DNA of 64,000 bases from positions 1 through 64,000 of the forward strand of contig JADGHQ010000002.1 in NCBI GenBank assembly GCA_019683805.1, in the 5' to 3' direction. The position numbers were made by a program, and so were the translations under genes. This document shows, in pieces, positions 45,433 to 54,761 of the stretch; the stretch's first letter is position 1, and each line of letters begins with the position of its first letter. The notes under the pieces were generated by a model. The model did no database searches, had not been told where the DNA came from, and saw only the letters and a list, made by a program, of their open reading frames with translations. The DNA is from Thermoleophilaceae bacterium. GTDB lineage: Bacteria > Actinomycetota > Thermoleophilia > Solirubrobacterales > Thermoleophilaceae.

Positions 45433-45930
45433 TCAGGCGCGCCGCAGCGCGAAGTCGTGCAGCCCCTCGCGCGCGTCCGCGCAGCCAGGGCACGCGCCGA
45501 GATGGGCCTCGAGAGCGGGCATCGCGCCTCCCGGGCTCCCGCCCACGAGCTCGATCTCGACGTGCTCGGCGATCGCGGCGAGGCAGTCGCGGCAGTCGGG
45601 CGAGCGCGCGCCGCCCAGGGTTCGCGCCAGCTCGGCGAACGCGAAGCTCGCGGCGAAGACGGTGAAGCGGCTGCTGCCGTCGTAGGCGTCGAGCGAGGCG
45701 CGCAGGCGCTCGAACGCCGCCTCGGCGGCTTCGGCCGCCAGGTCGGGGTCGCGCTCACCGCGCCCGCGCAGCCCGTCCCGCACCGCGCGGGCGACCAGCG
45801 AGCGCAGGCGCCCGGCCGCGCGGGCGCGCTCGCGCTCGTCCCCGCCGCTGAGCGCGGCGAGCCACGCGCGCGAGTCGGGGTCGGGCGCGCTCGCGGGATC
45901 GGGGCAAGGCGAGGGCACGGCGGAGAGCAT
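45433..45930 (-). CDS. Sigma-region-2-like domain fused to a zinc-finger anti-sigma-like module
   Basis: 165 residues from ATG 45930. Residues about 20-107 look like ECF sigma region 2 (RAWLAALSGGDERERARAAG, ending SRFTVFAASFAFAELARTLG). Residues 113-155 look like a ZAS-type finger with C113-x2-C116 and H143-x3-C147-x2-C150. There is no region 4, so it cannot be a complete sigma factor. It may be a regulator that senses redox or binds another sigma factor. It is divergent from ssb by 193 bases and upstream of the PP2C gene. Confidence 0.65.
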   Translation of the reverse strand: MLSAVPSPCPDPASAPDPDSRAWLAALSGGDERERARAAGRLRSLVARAVRDGLRGRGERDPDLAAEAAEAAFERLRASLDAYDGSSRFTVFAASFAFAELARTLGGARSPDCRDCLAAIAEHVEIELVGGSPGGAMPALEAHLGACPGCADAREGLHDFALRRA

Positions 45931-46049
45931 GGCGACTCGGGCGGTCGTCGGTCCCGCGGAGGACCTGGCGGGACGAGCTTCCGTCACGGCAGTGGGCGCG
46001 ATCGTGAAAACGCGCCGACATTGCCGCAACTTTCGCGGACGAGGCCCTG

Positions 46050-46075
46050 TTGGCGTCGGTTCGGGCCTGTACCCT
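46050..46075 (+). promoter_or_regulatory. Weak promoter candidate for ssb operon
   Basis: TTGGCG (46050-46055) and TACCCT (46070-46075) with 14-base spacing, ahead of an ssb leader containing AAGGAG at 46106-46111. Spacing is short, so only a suggestion. Confidence 0.3.
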
Positions 46076-46123
46076 CGACCGAGATCCCAACCGCCCGCCC
46101 AGACCGAAGGAGCATCAACTCAC

Positions 46124-46576
46124 ATGGCAGCCACCAACATCAACCGCGTCGTCCTGACGGGCAACCTCACGCGGGATCCAGAGCTTCGCACCACCACCGG
46201 CGGGACCTCCGTCTGCAGCCTGCGCATCGCCTGCAACACGCGCCGGCGCGACCCCTCCGGCGAGTGGGTCGACAAGCCGAACTTCTTCGACGTCACGGTG
46301 TGGGGCGCCCAGGGCGAGAACTGCGCGACCTACCTCCAGAAGGGGCGTCCGGTCGCCATCGATGGCCGGCTTGAGTGGCGCGAGTGGGAAGACAAGGACG
46401 GCAACAAGCGCCAGTCGGTCGAGATCGTCGCCGACTCGGTGCAGTTCCTCGGCTCGCGCGAGGGCGTCGAGAACGGCGGACGCTTCACTCCGCGCAGCGA
46501 CCTCCCGGCCGACACAGCCGACTTCGAGACCGCGCCCGCCGGCCCGGGGAACGCGGACGATGACATCCCGTTCTAA
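46124..46576 (+). CDS. ssb: Single-stranded DNA-binding protein
   Basis: 150 residues. The OB fold is recognised by NINRVVLTGNLTRDPELRTT, FFDVTVWGAQGENCATYLQKG and AIDGRLEWREWEDKDGNKRQ; the acidic C-terminal tip DDDIPF recruits partner proteins. A 167-base spacer separates it from rpsR. It is likely the first gene of the ssb-rpsR-rplI-dnaB-dnaC-like-purA run. Confidence 0.96.
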   Translation: MAATNINRVVLTGNLTRDPELRTTTGGTSVCSLRIACNTRRRDPSGEWVDKPNFFDVTVWGAQGENCATYLQKGRPVAIDGRLEWREWEDKDGNKRQSVEIVADSVQFLGSREGVENGGRFTPRSDLPADTADFETAPAGPGNADDDIPF

Positions 46577-46744
46577 CATGGTCGGTCGCGAATTGCCGCA
46601 TCCGCGGACGAGGCGCCAGGCACCGCGCCCGGCCGCCAGCCGCTCCTCGCTGGTGGCCGCGGTCATCGGCGGCGGAGAGGGCGCCCTGGGAGCATGCCCG
46701 CGGGCGCGGCACTCGGGACCGATCACCCAAAGGAGCTAGAGAAC

Positions 46745-47020
46745 TTGGCAAAGGCACGTACAGCCGGCCGTCAGGCGCGTCGGCGCGACCGCAAGGGCAG
46801 CCCGGGTAGCGGGCGCAGGAAGCCCTGCGCCTTCTGCCGCGACAAGGTCGACGTCGTCGACTACAAGGACTTCGGCACCCTGCGCCGCGCCATGAGCGAG
46901 AAGGGCAAGATCCGCTCGGCTCGCATCACCGGGGCGTGCCGCAGGCACCAGCGTCAGCTCGCGATCGCCATCAAGCGCGCCCGCGAGCTCGGCCTGCTGC
47001 CCTACGTCGCGGAGCGTTAG
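46745..47020 (+). CDS. rpsR: 30S ribosomal protein S18
   Basis: 91 residues from TTG 46745, with AAGGAG about ten bases upstream; this start gives the usual N-terminus [42 protein letters not shown] contains the CxxC of the zinc-type (C+) S18. The C-terminal [23 protein letters not shown] is fully conserved. It pairs with S6 in the ribosome platform. Confidence 0.95.
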   Translation: MAKARTAGRQARRRDRKGSPGSGRRKPCAFCRDKVDVVDYKDFGTLRRAMSEKGKIRSARITGACRRHQRQLAIAIKRARELGLLPYVAER

Positions 47021-47023
47021 AGG

Positions 47024-47473
47024 ATGGCCCAGGCGATCCTGCTTCAGCCGGTCGAGAGCCTAGGGGACCGCGGCGACGTCGTCGAGGTCTCCCCGGGGTA
47101 CCTGCGCAACTACCTCGTCCCGCGCAAGCTCGCGCAGCCCGCCACGCCGGGCGCGATCGCCGAGGCGCGCCGGCGCGCCGAGGCGGCCGAGCGCGCTGCC
47201 GCGGAGCAGGCGGCGAGGGCGCAGGAGAACGCCGCGCTGCTGACGCGGACGGTGCTCACGATCCGTCAGCAGGCGGGCGACGACGGCCGCCTGTTCGGCT
47301 CGGTTACCTCCCAGGACATCGTCGACGCGATCCGGCAGGCCCGCGGCCTGCGGCTCGACCGGCGCAAGGTCCAGCTCGATCACCCGATCAAGACCACCGG
47401 CACGCACATGGTCACCGTCGAGGTGGCGGAGGGCGTGACCGCCGAGGTCAAGACGATCGTCACCGGCGAGTAG
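47024..47473 (+). CDS. rplI: 50S ribosomal protein L9
   Basis: 149 residues. The N-terminal domain AILLQPVESLGDRGDVVEVSPGYLRNYLVPRKLA is diagnostic, followed by the long helix (AEARRRAEAAERAAAEQ) and the C-terminal domain GRLFGSVTSQDIVDAI. Normal length; four bases after rpsR. Confidence 0.96.
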   Translation: MAQAILLQPVESLGDRGDVVEVSPGYLRNYLVPRKLAQPATPGAIAEARRRAEAAERAAAEQAARAQENAALLTRTVLTIRQQAGDDGRLFGSVTSQDIVDAIRQARGLRLDRRKVQLDHPIKTTGTHMVTVEVAEGVTAEVKTIVTGE

Positions 47474-47550
47474 GAAGCGTTCCGGTGGTCGCAGGCGCTC
47501 GCTGGGCGGCGTACTCCGGTAGTCCCGACAGCCTCGTCCCTTGAGCGCAC

Positions 47551-48948
47551 GTGGCTGTCTCGGTCGCGCCTGACTCGGGCAAGCTGCCTCCCCAGAACCT
47601 CGAGGCCGAGTCCTCGGTGCTGGGCGCCATCCTGCTCGCCGAGCAGGCGCTCGACGGCGTGCTGGTCGACGTCCGGCTGAAGCCCGAGCACTTCTACAGG
47701 CCGCGCCACCAGCTCATCTTCCGGTCGATGATCCGGCTCAAGGAGAAGGCGGAGCCGGAGGCGATCGACCCGGTCACGGTCTGCGAGGACCTGAGCCGGC
47801 ACGGCGAGCTCGAGGAGGCAGGCGGCCAGGCGTACATCCACTCGCTGCCGAGCATGGTCCCGGCGGCGGGGAACGCCCGCCACTACGCGCGCATCGTGCG
47901 CGAGCACGCGCTCATGCGGCGGCTGCTCGAGGCCTCGCGGCAGATCCAGGATGAGGTCTACAGCTGGAGCGGGGACGCGAGCTCGCTCGTCGAGCGCGCG
48001 GAGTCGCTCTTCTTCAAGGTCGGGCACGAGGACCGCACGGGCGAGCTGCGCTCGATCGAGGACGTCCTCCACGACGAGCTCGACAAGCTGGAGCTCGTCT
48101 CGCGCCAGGGCCTGCCGGTCACCGGCACGCCCTCGGGGTTCACGGACCTCGACGAGCTCACCGGCGGCTTCCAGCCCGGCAACCTGATCGTGCTCGCCGC
48201 GCGGCCCTCGATGGGCAAGTCCGCGCTCGTCGTCAACATCGCGGAGAACGCGGCCGTCGAGTACGACCGCCCCGTCGCCCTCTTCTCGCTCGAGATGTCC
48301 GAGACAGAGCTCGCCCAGCGCTTCATCGCCTCGCAGGCCAAGCTGAACGGCGACGACCTGCGCAAGGGGCGCGTCAAGCCCGACCGCTGGCCGAAGGTCG
48401 TGAAGGCCACCGAAAGGCTCGCGCGAGCGCCGCTCTACGTCGACGACTCGAGCGACATCGGGATCCTCGAGGTGCGCGCGAAGGCGCGGCGCCTGCACGC
48501 GCGCAAGCCGCTCGGGCTGCTGATCGTCGACTACCTGCAGCTCATGCGCCCCGAGGACCCGACCGCCAGCCGCGTGGAGCAGATCGGGCAGATCAGCCGC
48601 GGGCTCAAGATCCTCGCGCGCGAGCTCCAGATCCCGGTGATCGCGGTGTCGCAGCTCTCGCGCGCCGTCGAGGCGCGCCCCGACAAGCGTCCGCTCCTCT
48701 CCGACCTGCGCGAGTCGGGCCAGATCGAGCAGGACGCCGACCTCGTGATGTTCATCTACCGCGACGAGTACTACAACCGCGACTCCGACCGGCCCGGCGA
48801 GGCCGACGTGATCGTCGCCAAGCACCGCAACGGCCCGGTCGGCGACGTGGTGCTCACGTTCCTCTCGCGCTATCCGAAGTTCGCCAACCTCTACCGCGAG
48901 CGGCCCGGCGAGGCGCCGGTCGCGCCCGCCCCCGACGACGGCCTGTGA
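47551..48948 (+). CDS. dnaB: Replicative DNA helicase DnaB
   Basis: 465 residues from GTG 47551. The N-terminal domain (PPQNLEAESSVLGAILL to about residue 120) is followed by the RecA-like motor: AARPSMGKSALVVNIAEN (Walker A), ALFSLEMSETELAQR, LLIVDYLQLM (Walker B), ILARELQIPVIAVSQLSR and DLRESGQIEQDADLVMFIYRDE. No intein interrupts these motifs, unlike in some actinobacteria. It unwinds DNA at the fork. The stop overlaps the DnaC-type gene by four bases. Confidence 0.97.
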   Translation: MAVSVAPDSGKLPPQNLEAESSVLGAILLAEQALDGVLVDVRLKPEHFYRPRHQLIFRSMIRLKEKAEPEAIDPVTVCEDLSRHGELEEAGGQAYIHSLPSMVPAAGNARHYARIVREHALMRRLLEASRQIQDEVYSWSGDASSLVERAESLFFKVGHEDRTGELRSIEDVLHDELDKLELVSRQGLPVTGTPSGFTDLDELTGGFQPGNLIVLAARPSMGKSALVVNIAENAAVEYDRPVALFSLEMSETELAQRFIASQAKLNGDDLRKGRVKPDRWPKVVKATERLARAPLYVDDSSDIGILEVRAKARRLHARKPLGLLIVDYLQLMRPEDPTASRVEQIGQISRGLKILARELQIPVIAVSQLSRAVEARPDKRPLLSDLRESGQIEQDADLVMFIYRDEYYNRDSDRPGEADVIVAKHRNGPVGDVVLTFLSRYPKFANLYRERPGEAPVAPAPDDGL

Positions 48949-49760
48949 GCGGGCTCGCGCACGAGGGGCTGTTCGACCCCGCGGGCGAGCGCCCGTACGA
49001 CGACTCCCCGGATCTCGACGACGAGCTCGAGGTCCGCGCCGCGCGCTTCGGGCGGGACCCCGGCGCAGGGGAGACGGGCTACTGCCCCGAGGGGGAGTGC
49101 GACGGCAGCGGCTGGCTCCTGGGCGACGACAACCTGGCGCGCCCATGCGCGTGCCGCGAGCGGCGCATCAACCGGGCGCAGAGCCGCCGCATCGGGACCG
49201 GCATCCCGAGGCGCTTCCGCGGGGTGTCGTTCGAGCGCAAGCCGATCTGCGACATGGACCCCTTCGTGCTGCGCACGGTGCGCGCGTTCACCGAACGGAT
49301 CTCCGAGCGGCTCGACGAGGGGCGCGGCCTGTGGTTCCAGGGCGACGTGGGCACGGGCAAGACGTCGCTCGCCATGCTCGTCTCCAAGGCCGCGCTCGAG
49401 GCGGGGCGCTCGGTCGCCATCTACTCCGTGCCCCGGCTGCTCGCCGACATCAAGGAGACCTACGAGCGCGACGCGGGCGAGTCGTATGCGAGCTTCTTCC
49501 GGCGCCTCTGCGAGGTCGACCTGCTCCACCTCGACGACCTCGGCGCCGAGAAGCGCACCGAGTGGGTGCTCGAGCAGCTCTATTCGATCGTCAACGAGCG
49601 CTGGCAGGAGGAGGCGTCGATCGTCGTGACCACCAACCTGACGGACCTCGACGAGCTGCGCGAGCAGGTGGGGGCGCGCACCGTGTCGCGGCTGGTCGAG
49701 ATCTGCGGCGACCCCATCCCGATCATGGGACGCGACCTGCGCATGGCCTCGACACCGTAG
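48945..49760 (+). CDS. DnaC/DnaI-type AAA+ helicase loader-like ATPase with N-terminal Cys cluster
   Basis: 271 residues from the GTG overlapping the dnaB stop. The AAA+ core has GDVGTGKTSLA (about 133-143), VDLLHLDDLGAEK (Walker B) and VTTNLTDLDEL with a C-terminal Arg finger region TVSRLVEICGDPI. An N-terminal Cys set, C47-x4-C52 and C68-x-C70, probably binds zinc, as in DnaI-type loaders. Overlap with dnaB makes a role in loading DnaB very likely. IstB-like transposition ATPases share the core, but there is no transposase nearby. Confidence 0.88.
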   Translation: MSGLAHEGLFDPAGERPYDDSPDLDDELEVRAARFGRDPGAGETGYCPEGECDGSGWLLGDDNLARPCACRERRINRAQSRRIGTGIPRRFRGVSFERKPICDMDPFVLRTVRAFTERISERLDEGRGLWFQGDVGTGKTSLAMLVSKAALEAGRSVAIYSVPRLLADIKETYERDAGESYASFFRRLCEVDLLHLDDLGAEKRTEWVLEQLYSIVNERWQEEASIVVTTNLTDLDELREQVGARTVSRLVEICGDPIPIMGRDLRMASTP

Positions 49761-49774
49761 CGGCGCCCGCTCCC

Positions 49775-49780
49775 TACACT
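49775..49780 (+). promoter_or_regulatory. -10-like TACACT of purA
   Basis: TANNNT nine bases before the purA ATG at 49790, without a Shine-Dalgarno site; leaderless geometry and an own promoter for purA. Confidence 0.4.
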
Positions 49781-49789
49781 CGGCTCGAG

Positions 49790-51090
<1,301 letters not shown>

Positions 51091-51094
<4 letters not shown>

Positions 51095-51828
51095 CCCGAG
51101 CCGCCCGCGCCGGGCGCCGCCCGCTCGAGCACCGCGCGCTCGCCGCGGCGAAGCAGCCGCGCCGCCGTGACGATCGCCCCCATCAGCGCCGTCACCCCGA
51201 GCGTCACCTGCACGCTCAGCACGCCCTCCCGCGTCCAGTACACGTCCTCGAGCTCGAGCAGCAGCGCCGACTCGTCGAGAGTGAGGCCCATGCCGGCGCC
51301 GAAGGCGAGCGCGAGCTTGGGCTTCAGCTCCTCGCGGCCGGACGCGACGGCGATCGAGCCGGACGCGAACGCGAGCAGGATGCCGGGCACGAAGTGGTGG
51401 ATGTGGCGGCGGCCGATGTGCACGTCGCGGAACGGGCCGACCCGGCGCCGGCCGCGCAGCACCCAGGCGAGGCCGCGGGCGGCGAGGAAGGTGACGACGA
51501 AGGAGGCGAACAGGTTGAACGCGGCGTTCTCACGGTCGCTTCCCTGCCGGTAGCCAGCGACGGCGACCGACACCGTCTCGCCGATCGCCTCCTCCGCGGC
51601 GAGCAGCAGGTCGTCCGCCTCGGCGGGCATGGGCGCCGAGCCGCGCCGCCAGACGCGCCCGACCTCGGCCGCGATCACGCCCGCGGTGGAGGCGAGCGCG
51701 GCGAGCGCGAGCGCACCGGTACGACGGTCGGCCACCTCCAGCCCTCTGCGCCGGCGCAGCATCAGCGGCCGCCGCGCGCCCCGCGCGAGGCCGACGGCTC
51801 GGTCTACGACGGGAGCGCTCAGCGCCAT
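51091..51828 (-). CDS. Conserved-type integral membrane protein, last gene of the nucleotide-sugar operon
   Basis: 245 residues. About five hydrophobic segments are visible. The middle carries RDVHIGRRHIHHFVPGILLAF and then LTLDESALLLELEDVYW, a His-rich loop plus Asp-Glu pair found in actinobacterial membrane proteins of unknown function. The start overlaps the acyltransferase gene by ten bases, so it is translated with the sugar genes; it may be part of envelope-glycan assembly, but there is no transporter or ligase motif. Confidence 0.75.
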
Positions 51829-52529
51829 CGCTCGAGCAGCTCCTCGTCGCCCACCTCGCGCACCGGACGCGCGGGCACCCCCATTACGAGCGTGCGCGGC
51901 GGCACGTCGCGGGTCACGACGGCGCCCGCCGCGACGAACGCCTCCTCGCCCACCTCGACGCCCGGCAGCAGCACGGCGCCGCCGCCCACGCGGCAGGCGC
52001 GCCGCAGGATGGCGCCGCGCAGCTCGTAGTCGGCCGCGTGGCGCCCCGCGGTGTCGTCGTTCGTCGTCGTCACCCCCGGCGCGACGAACACGTCGTCCTC
52101 CACGACGCTGTGAGCCGTGATGTAGCAGCCGGTCTGGATCCGCACGCCGGCGCCGACCGTCACGTCGTTGTCGATCGCCGACCCGCGGCCGACGACCGAT
52201 CCCGCGCCGACCACGGCGCGCTCGCGCACGTGCGACTGATCGCCCACCACGGCCCCCTCGCCTATGCGCGCGCCCGCAAGCACCACCGCGCCCGCGCAGA
52301 TGGTCGCGCCGGCCTCCACCACGAGCGGCGGCGGCGGCTCGCGCGAGGCGCGCGAGCGCGGGCCGAGCGCCGGGGGCTTGCCGAGCACCGCGTTGTCCTG
52401 GATGCGCACCTCGCCGCCGATCACCGTGCCCGCGTGGATCACGACGTTCCCGCCGATCTCCACGGTCGGCGGCAGCTCCACGCCCTCGCCAAGCAGCAGG
52501 CCCGGCGCCCGGTCAGACGGCCGCAGCAC
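51819..52529 (-). CDS. Left-handed beta-helix N-acyltransferase (WbpD-like)
   Basis: 236 residues from GTG 52529, overlapping the upstream oxidoreductase gene by 17 bases. Hexapeptide repeats run through most of the protein (VVIHAGTVIGGEVRIQDNAV, ICAGAVVLAGARIGEGAVVG, AVVGAGSVVGRGSAI, VFVAPGVTTTNDD, GGAVLLPGVEVGEEAFVAAG). The block VFVAPGVTTTND is common in WbpD-like UDP-sugar N-acetyltransferases. It would acetylate a 3-amino group on a UDP-sugar acid, which fits its neighbours. Confidence 0.88.
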   Translation of the reverse strand: MLRPSDRAPGLLLGEGVELPPTVEIGGNVVIHAGTVIGGEVRIQDNAVLGKPPALGPRSRASREPPPPLVVEAGATICAGAVVLAGARIGEGAVVGDQSHVRERAVVGAGSVVGRGSAIDNDVTVGAGVRIQTGCYITAHSVVEDDVFVAPGVTTTNDDTAGRHAADYELRGAILRRACRVGGGAVLLPGVEVGEEAFVAAGAVVTRDVPPRTLVMGVPARPVREVGDEELLERWR

Positions 52530-53517
52530 GCGAGCTCCCGTCCAGCGAGCGCTGCAGCTCCTCGAGCACGCGCACGACGCGCAGGCCGCTCCGGCCGCCG
52601 GAGCGCGGCTCCGAGCCGTCGCGCACGCGCTCGACGAAGTGCCGGCACTCGATCCGCAGCGGCTCCTCGTTCGAGACGCGCGGGCTCCAGATGTCGCCCG
52701 AGCGCGTGATGTACTCGCCGTACGACGAGGTGTCCTGGTCGAAGCCCTTGTCGTAGACGGTCACCTTCCGCTCGAGCTCCATGTCGTCGAAGGTGGCCAT
52801 CTTCCGCGAGCCTACGACCGTGAGCCGGCGCTCCTTGTGCGGGTCGAGCCACGACAGGTGCAGATGGGCCGCGACGCCCGAGGGGAAGCGCAGGTAGCAG
52901 AACACCACGTCCTCGACGCCCGGCTTCATGTAGCTCTCGCCGAAGGCGTGGCATTCGCTCGGCTCCTCGTCCACGATCCGCAGGATCACGGACACGTCAT
53001 GGGCGCCGAGGCTCCAGAGGGCGTTCTCGTCGGGCCGGAGCTTCCCGAGGTTCAGCCGGTTCGTGTAGATGTAGCGGACGTCGCCGAGCTCCCCCGCGGC
53101 TGCGATCTCCCTCACCTTCTCGACGCCCGGGTGGTACTCGAGCAGGTGCCCGACCATCAGCACCCGGCCCGCGGCGCGGGCGGCGGCGACGACCTCCTCG
53201 GCGTCCGCGACCGACTGCGCGAGCGGCTTCTCGACGAAGCAGTGCTTCCCGGCCGCGAGCACGCGCAGCGCGGTGCTCGCGTGCGCCGGCACGTGGGTCG
53301 CGACCGCCACCGCGTCGAGCTCGGGGTCGGCGAGCAGCTCATCGAGGTCGCTCGCGACGCGGGCGCGCGGGAACTCCGGCGCCCAGCGTGCGCGCGCCGC
53401 CTCCGAGCTGTCGCAGACCCAGCGCAGATCGACGTCGGGCAGGCGGTCGAAGTTGCGCGCAAGGTTCGGCCCCCAGTAGCCGAGCCCCACCACGCCGACC
53501 TGCACTGGCCGGGTCAC
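52513..53517 (-). CDS. Gfo/Idh/MocA-family oxidoreductase (WbpB-like)
   Basis: 334 residues from GTG 53517, overlapping the dehydrogenase stop (GTGA). The Rossmann start is VQVGVVGLGYWGPNLARNF; the signature EKPL is in GKHCFVEKPLAQS, followed by MVGHLLEYHPG and LGAHDVSVI. WbpB-type enzymes oxidise the 3-hydroxyl of UDP-GlcNAc uronic acid. Between the 6-dehydrogenase and the acyltransferase this role is the best fit. Confidence 0.88.
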   Translation of the reverse strand: MTRPVQVGVVGLGYWGPNLARNFDRLPDVDLRWVCDSSEAARARWAPEFPRARVASDLDELLADPELDAVAVATHVPAHASTALRVLAAGKHCFVEKPLAQSVADAEEVVAAARAAGRVLMVGHLLEYHPGVEKVREIAAAGELGDVRYIYTNRLNLGKLRPDENALWSLGAHDVSVILRIVDEEPSECHAFGESYMKPGVEDVVFCYLRFPSGVAAHLHLSWLDPHKERRLTVVGSRKMATFDDMELERKVTVYDKGFDQDTSSYGEYITRSGDIWSPRVSNEEPLRIECRHFVERVRDGSEPRSGGRSGLRVVRVLEELQRSLDGSSRAAAV

Positions 53518-54761
53518 AGGCGCACGAGGTTCTTCGCCTCGATCCCGCGCGTCACGCCGCGGAAGTCCACGACGAGCGGCGCGGCGTCCACCACGGCCTG
53601 CACGTCGAGGCTCGGGTGCGCCGTGACGATCACCGCGGCATCCGCGCCCTGCAGCCCCTGCTCGAGGGTCTGCGACGACAGGCCGAGCTCGGGCACCTCC
53701 GGCACGTAGTCGTCGTGGTAGACGAGGCTCGCGCCGCGCTCGCCGAGCAGCCTCATGATCTTCAGCGCCGGCGACTCGCGCAGGTCGCCCACGCCCGGCT
53801 TGTAGGAGACCCCGAGGATCAGGATCCGCGACCCGCGCACGGGCTTGGCGTGCTCGTTGAGCGCTTGCGTGACCTTCTCCACGCAGAAGTACGGCATCGC
53901 CTGGTTCACCTGCCCGGCGAGCTCGATGAACTCGGTTTGCACGTCGAACTCGCGCGCCCGCCACGAGAGATAGAACGGGTCGACGGGCAGGCAGTGGCCG
54001 CCCATGCCGGGTCCCGGGTCGAAGCGCATGAAGCCGTAGGGCTTCGTCGCCGCCGCCTCTACCACCTCCCAGATGTCCACGCCCATGCGGTCGGCCACGA
54101 TCGCGAGCTCGTTCACGAGCGCGATGTTCACCGAGCGGAAGATGTTCTCGAGGAGCTTCGTCATCTCCGCGGCCTCGGGACCGGAGACCGGCACGACGTG
54201 GTCGCACACCTCGCTGTAGAGGTCCACCGCGCGCTCCAGGCAGGCGGGCGTGAGGCCGCCGACCACCTTGGGCGTGTTCCGCATGCGGTAGTCGGTGCGC
54301 CCCGGGTCGACGCGCTCGGGCGAGAACGCCACGTTCAGGTCGCGCCCGGCGGCCAGCCCGGACTCCTCGAGCAGCGGCACGAGCAGCTCCCGCGTCGTCC
54401 CCGGGTAGGTTGTCGACTCGAGCACGACGAGCTGACCCGCACGCACGACGCGCGCGAGCTCGCTGGCTGCCGACGTCAGCGGGCCCAGGTCCGGCTCGCG
54501 ATTGCGCGTGAGCGGGGTCGGCACGGCGATGATGACGGCGTCGGCGGGACGCAGCGCGCCGTACCGCGTGGTGGGCGTGAAGCGGTCGAGCACGGAGCGG
54601 AGCCGCTCGGAGGGGATGTCCTCCACGTAGCTCTCGCCGCGCTCGAGCTGCGCGACCCTGCGCGCGTCGACGTCGACGCCCATGACCTCGTGACCGGCAT
54701 CGCAGAACTCGACCGCGAGCGGCAGCCCGACGTAGCCGAGGCCGACAATCCCGATCTTCAT
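53514..54761 (-). CDS. Nucleotide-sugar 6-dehydrogenase (WbpA/WecC-like, UDP-GlcNAc type)
   Basis: 415 residues; the ATG overlaps the epimerase stop. NAD-binding KIGIVGLGYVGLPLAVEF, VPTPLTRNREPDL, ESTTYPGTT, central Lys-Asn helix KLLENIFRSVNIALVNELA and the catalytic Cys257 in GMGGHCLPVDPFYLSW. It oxidises C6 of a UDP-sugar to the uronic acid. The PxTPL...EPDL and TTYPGTT wording resembles WbpA/TuaD-like UDP-GlcNAc rather than UDP-Glc enzymes. Confidence 0.9.
   Translation of the reverse strand: MKIGIVGLGYVGLPLAVEFCDAGHEVMGVDVDARRVAQLERGESYVEDIPSERLRSVLDRFTPTTRYGALRPADAVIIAVPTPLTRNREPDLGPLTSAASELARVVRAGQLVVLESTTYPGTTRELLVPLLEESGLAAGRDLNVAFSPERVDPGRTDYRMRNTPKVVGGLTPACLERAVDLYSEVCDHVVPVSGPEAAEMTKLLENIFRSVNIALVNELAIVADRMGVDIWEVVEAAATKPYGFMRFDPGPGMGGHCLPVDPFYLSWRAREFDVQTEFIELAGQVNQAMPYFCVEKVTQALNEHAKPVRGSRILILGVSYKPGVGDLRESPALKIMRLLGERGASLVYHDDYVPEVPELGLSSQTLEQGLQGADAAVIVTAHPSLDVQAVVDAAPLVVDFRGVTRGIEAKNLVRL

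Noticed and set aside
47551-48948. Possible intein or frameshift in DnaB
   Set aside because: All motor motifs are contiguous and total length is normal.
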